From an uncultured Eubacteriales bacterium (GTDB lineage: Bacteria; Bacillota; Clostridia; Oscillospirales; Acutalibacteraceae), in the NCBI GenBank assembly GCA_900317795.1, contig ONIF01000133.1, positions 1 through 5,748 on the forward strand: DNA of 5,748 nt, written 5' to 3'. The translations under genes were made by a program, and so were the position numbers. This document shows, in pieces, positions 4,451 through 5,748 of this stretch. Below the pieces are notes generated by a model. It ran no database searches. It worked only from the letters and a program-made list of their open reading frames with translations, and had not been told where the DNA came from. Within the stretch, counting starts at the first letter, position 1, and every line of letters begins with the position of its first letter.

Positions 4451-5748
4451 ATGGGCATTAAGACAAACAGTCTGGGAAAGAGAATTGCGGGATTATTTCT
4501 TTCTTCAGCACTTGCCGTGTCAGCCTTTGCAGGTCTTGGAACATTTACAGCCGTAAATGTACAAGCCGCTGCGGAAGATTACGGCTTGGTGGACACCTGC
4601 CAGGAGGGCGTTATTCTTCATGCATGGCAGTGGTCCTTCAACAACATCAAAGCCAATATGGCTAAAATTGCAGAGGCAGGTTATACTTCTGTTCAGACCT
4701 CTGTTATCCAGCAGGCAAAAGAGGGTACAAAAGGCAAAACCAACTCTGTATGGTGGGTTTACTATCAGCCTGCCAACTTCACTATCGACAATACGGGAAA
4801 TTCCGCTCTCGGTACAAAAGCCGAATTTGCCGCAATGTGCGAGGAAGCACATAAATACGGCATTCATGTCATTGTCGATGTAGTCGCCAACCATCTCGGC
4901 AATCAGAGTAAATATGACATTTCGACTGCCGTTCCGTCTGACATCAGAAATGACACAAACTGCTGGCATAGTGAGGGCTTTACCGAAATCAACTACGGCA
5001 GCCGTTACAGTATCACTCACGGCAGTATGGGCGGTCTGCCCGACCTCAACACAGAAAATACAAAAATTCAGAACTATGTAAAAGCATATCTGAGAGAATG
5101 TATTGACTGCGGTGCTGACGGCTTCAGATTTGACGCTGCAAAACATATCAGCGTTCCCTCTGAGGGCAGCCAATATACTTTCTGGTCAAACGTCATTCCC
5201 GACGCAAAAAGCTACTATCAGACAAAAGGCACTTATGATTCCCTTTACTGCTACGGTGAAATTCTGGACGGTACAAACGGTCCCGATATTTCGGGCTATA
5301 CAAAATATATGTCAATTACCGACAACTCCACGGGTAATGACATAAGAGCAAAAGTTGCGGGCGGAAATGCCGCAGGTGCCGCAAGGTCAAATTACGACCA
5401 GAGTGCAGGTGCTTCAAACAGCGTTCTCTGGGCTGAATCGCATGATACATATTCGGGTGACGGCAAGGAAACAACCAATGTTTCAGAATCCGTTATCAAC
5501 AAAACCTGGGCACTCGTTGCTTCAAGAAATCAAGCTACTGCACTTTACTTTGCACGTACAGCAGGTTACAGAACAGGCAATATCGGTGATATTGGCTCAA
5601 AACAGTGCTTTAACAAAGAAGTCGTTGAAGTAAACAAGTTCCACAACTTCTTCAACGGTCAGAGTGAATATCTTGCGTCAAGCGGTTCTATCGCATACAA
5701 TGAACGTGGCACAAGCGGTGTTGTTATCGTCAACGTAGGCGGCGGCTC
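4451..5748 (+). CDS. Secreted GH13 alpha-amylase, AmyE-like (probably GH13_28), C-terminus cut by window
   Basis: This endo-acting enzyme cleaves alpha-1,4 bonds in extracellular starch. The first 432 codons are present. Residues 1 to about 39 form a signal peptide: KTNSLGKR, a hydrophobic core, and a likely cleavage near VQA/AAED. The (beta/alpha)8 domain begins near HAWQWSFNNIKANM (57-70) and shows all four GH13 regions: DVVANH (143-148); GFRFDAAKH (224-232) with nucleophile Asp228; YGEIL (268-272) with acid/base Glu270; and ESHD (329-332) with transition-state stabiliser Asp332. HAWQWSF, GFRFDAAKHI, YGEIL and ESHDTYSG closely resemble Bacillus subtilis AmyE, which supports subfamily 28. 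The gap between Asp228 and Glu270 is 42 residues against 32 as I recall for AmyE, an insertion of about 10. The C-terminal beta domain starts around 400 (AYNERGTSGVVIVNVG). The ATG at 4451 has AAAGGAG (4434-4440) ten bases upstream and a perfect promoter before it. Carbohydrate-binding, dockerin or anchoring domains downstream cannot be judged from this window. Confidence 0.95.
   Translation, partial: MGIKTNSLGKRIAGLFLSSALAVSAFAGLGTFTAVNVQAAAEDYGLVDTCQEGVILHAWQWSFNNIKANMAKIAEAGYTSVQTSVIQQAKEGTKGKTNSVWWVYYQPANFTIDNTGNSALGTKAEFAAMCEEAHKYGIHVIVDVVANHLGNQSKYDISTAVPSDIRNDTNCWHSEGFTEINYGSRYSITHGSMGGLPDLNTENTKIQNYVKAYLRECIDCGADGFRFDAAKHISVPSEGSQYTFWSNVIPDAKSYYQTKGTYDSLYCYGEILDGTNGPDISGYTKYMSITDNSTGNDIRAKVAGGNAAGAARSNYDQSAGASNSVLWAESHDTYSGDGKETTNVSESVINKTWALVASRNQATALYFARTAGYRTGNIGDIGSKQCFNKEVVEVNKFHNFFNGQSEYLASSGSIAYNERGTSGVVIVNVGGG

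Noticed and set aside
4520..5173. Long minus-strand open frame opposite the amylase gene
   Set aside because: It is antisense to a gene with all GH13 catalytic motifs, and it has neither a recognisable protein motif nor a ribosome-binding site.

Overview
The window looks like chromosomal DNA from a gut- or rumen-type Clostridia bacterium, most likely Oscillospiraceae/Ruminococcus-like. The reasons are moderate-to-low GC genes, very AT-rich intergenic DNA, strong Gram-positive Shine-Dalgarno and sigma-A promoter sequences, an ANTAR regulator of the kind common in Clostridia, and a secreted starch-degrading enzyme of the AmyE type. The genus is an inference from gene content.

Layout. The left part is read on the minus strand: an ANTAR-type response regulator (2468-3022, TTG start), then carA (1219-2301), then carB (1-1226, truncated by the window edge). 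carA and carB overlap by 8 bases and encode the small and large subunits of carbamoyl-phosphate synthase. The 166-base gap between the regulator and carA is almost filled by a degenerate 7-bp tandem array that changes strand in its centre, making a 35-bp inverted repeat in the carA leader.

From 3023 to 3182 is a divergent intergenic region. It holds a good extended -10 promoter for the regulator and the start region of a plus-strand gene for a DUF368/PopT membrane protein (3183-3965), a family shown to recycle undecaprenyl phosphate.

From 3966 to 4450 there is no gene. About 350 bases of this is a composite inverted element. Its two convergent copies share identical conserved blocks but carry unrelated perfect palindromes at the same internal position. 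The left outer arm contains the stop codon of the PopT gene. To its right is an exact-consensus sigma-A promoter (TTGACA, 17 bp, TATAAT) with a dyad over the -35 box. It drives a secreted GH13 alpha-amylase, probably subfamily 28 (4451 to the window end, C-terminus missing).

The genes form three separate units: pyrimidine/arginine precursor synthesis with a neighbouring nitrogen-type RNA-binding regulator, cell-envelope lipid carrier recycling, and extracellular starch breakdown. The most interesting items are the palindrome-swapping repeat, the heptanucleotide array between the ANTAR gene and carA, and the possibility that the ANTAR protein controls carAB.
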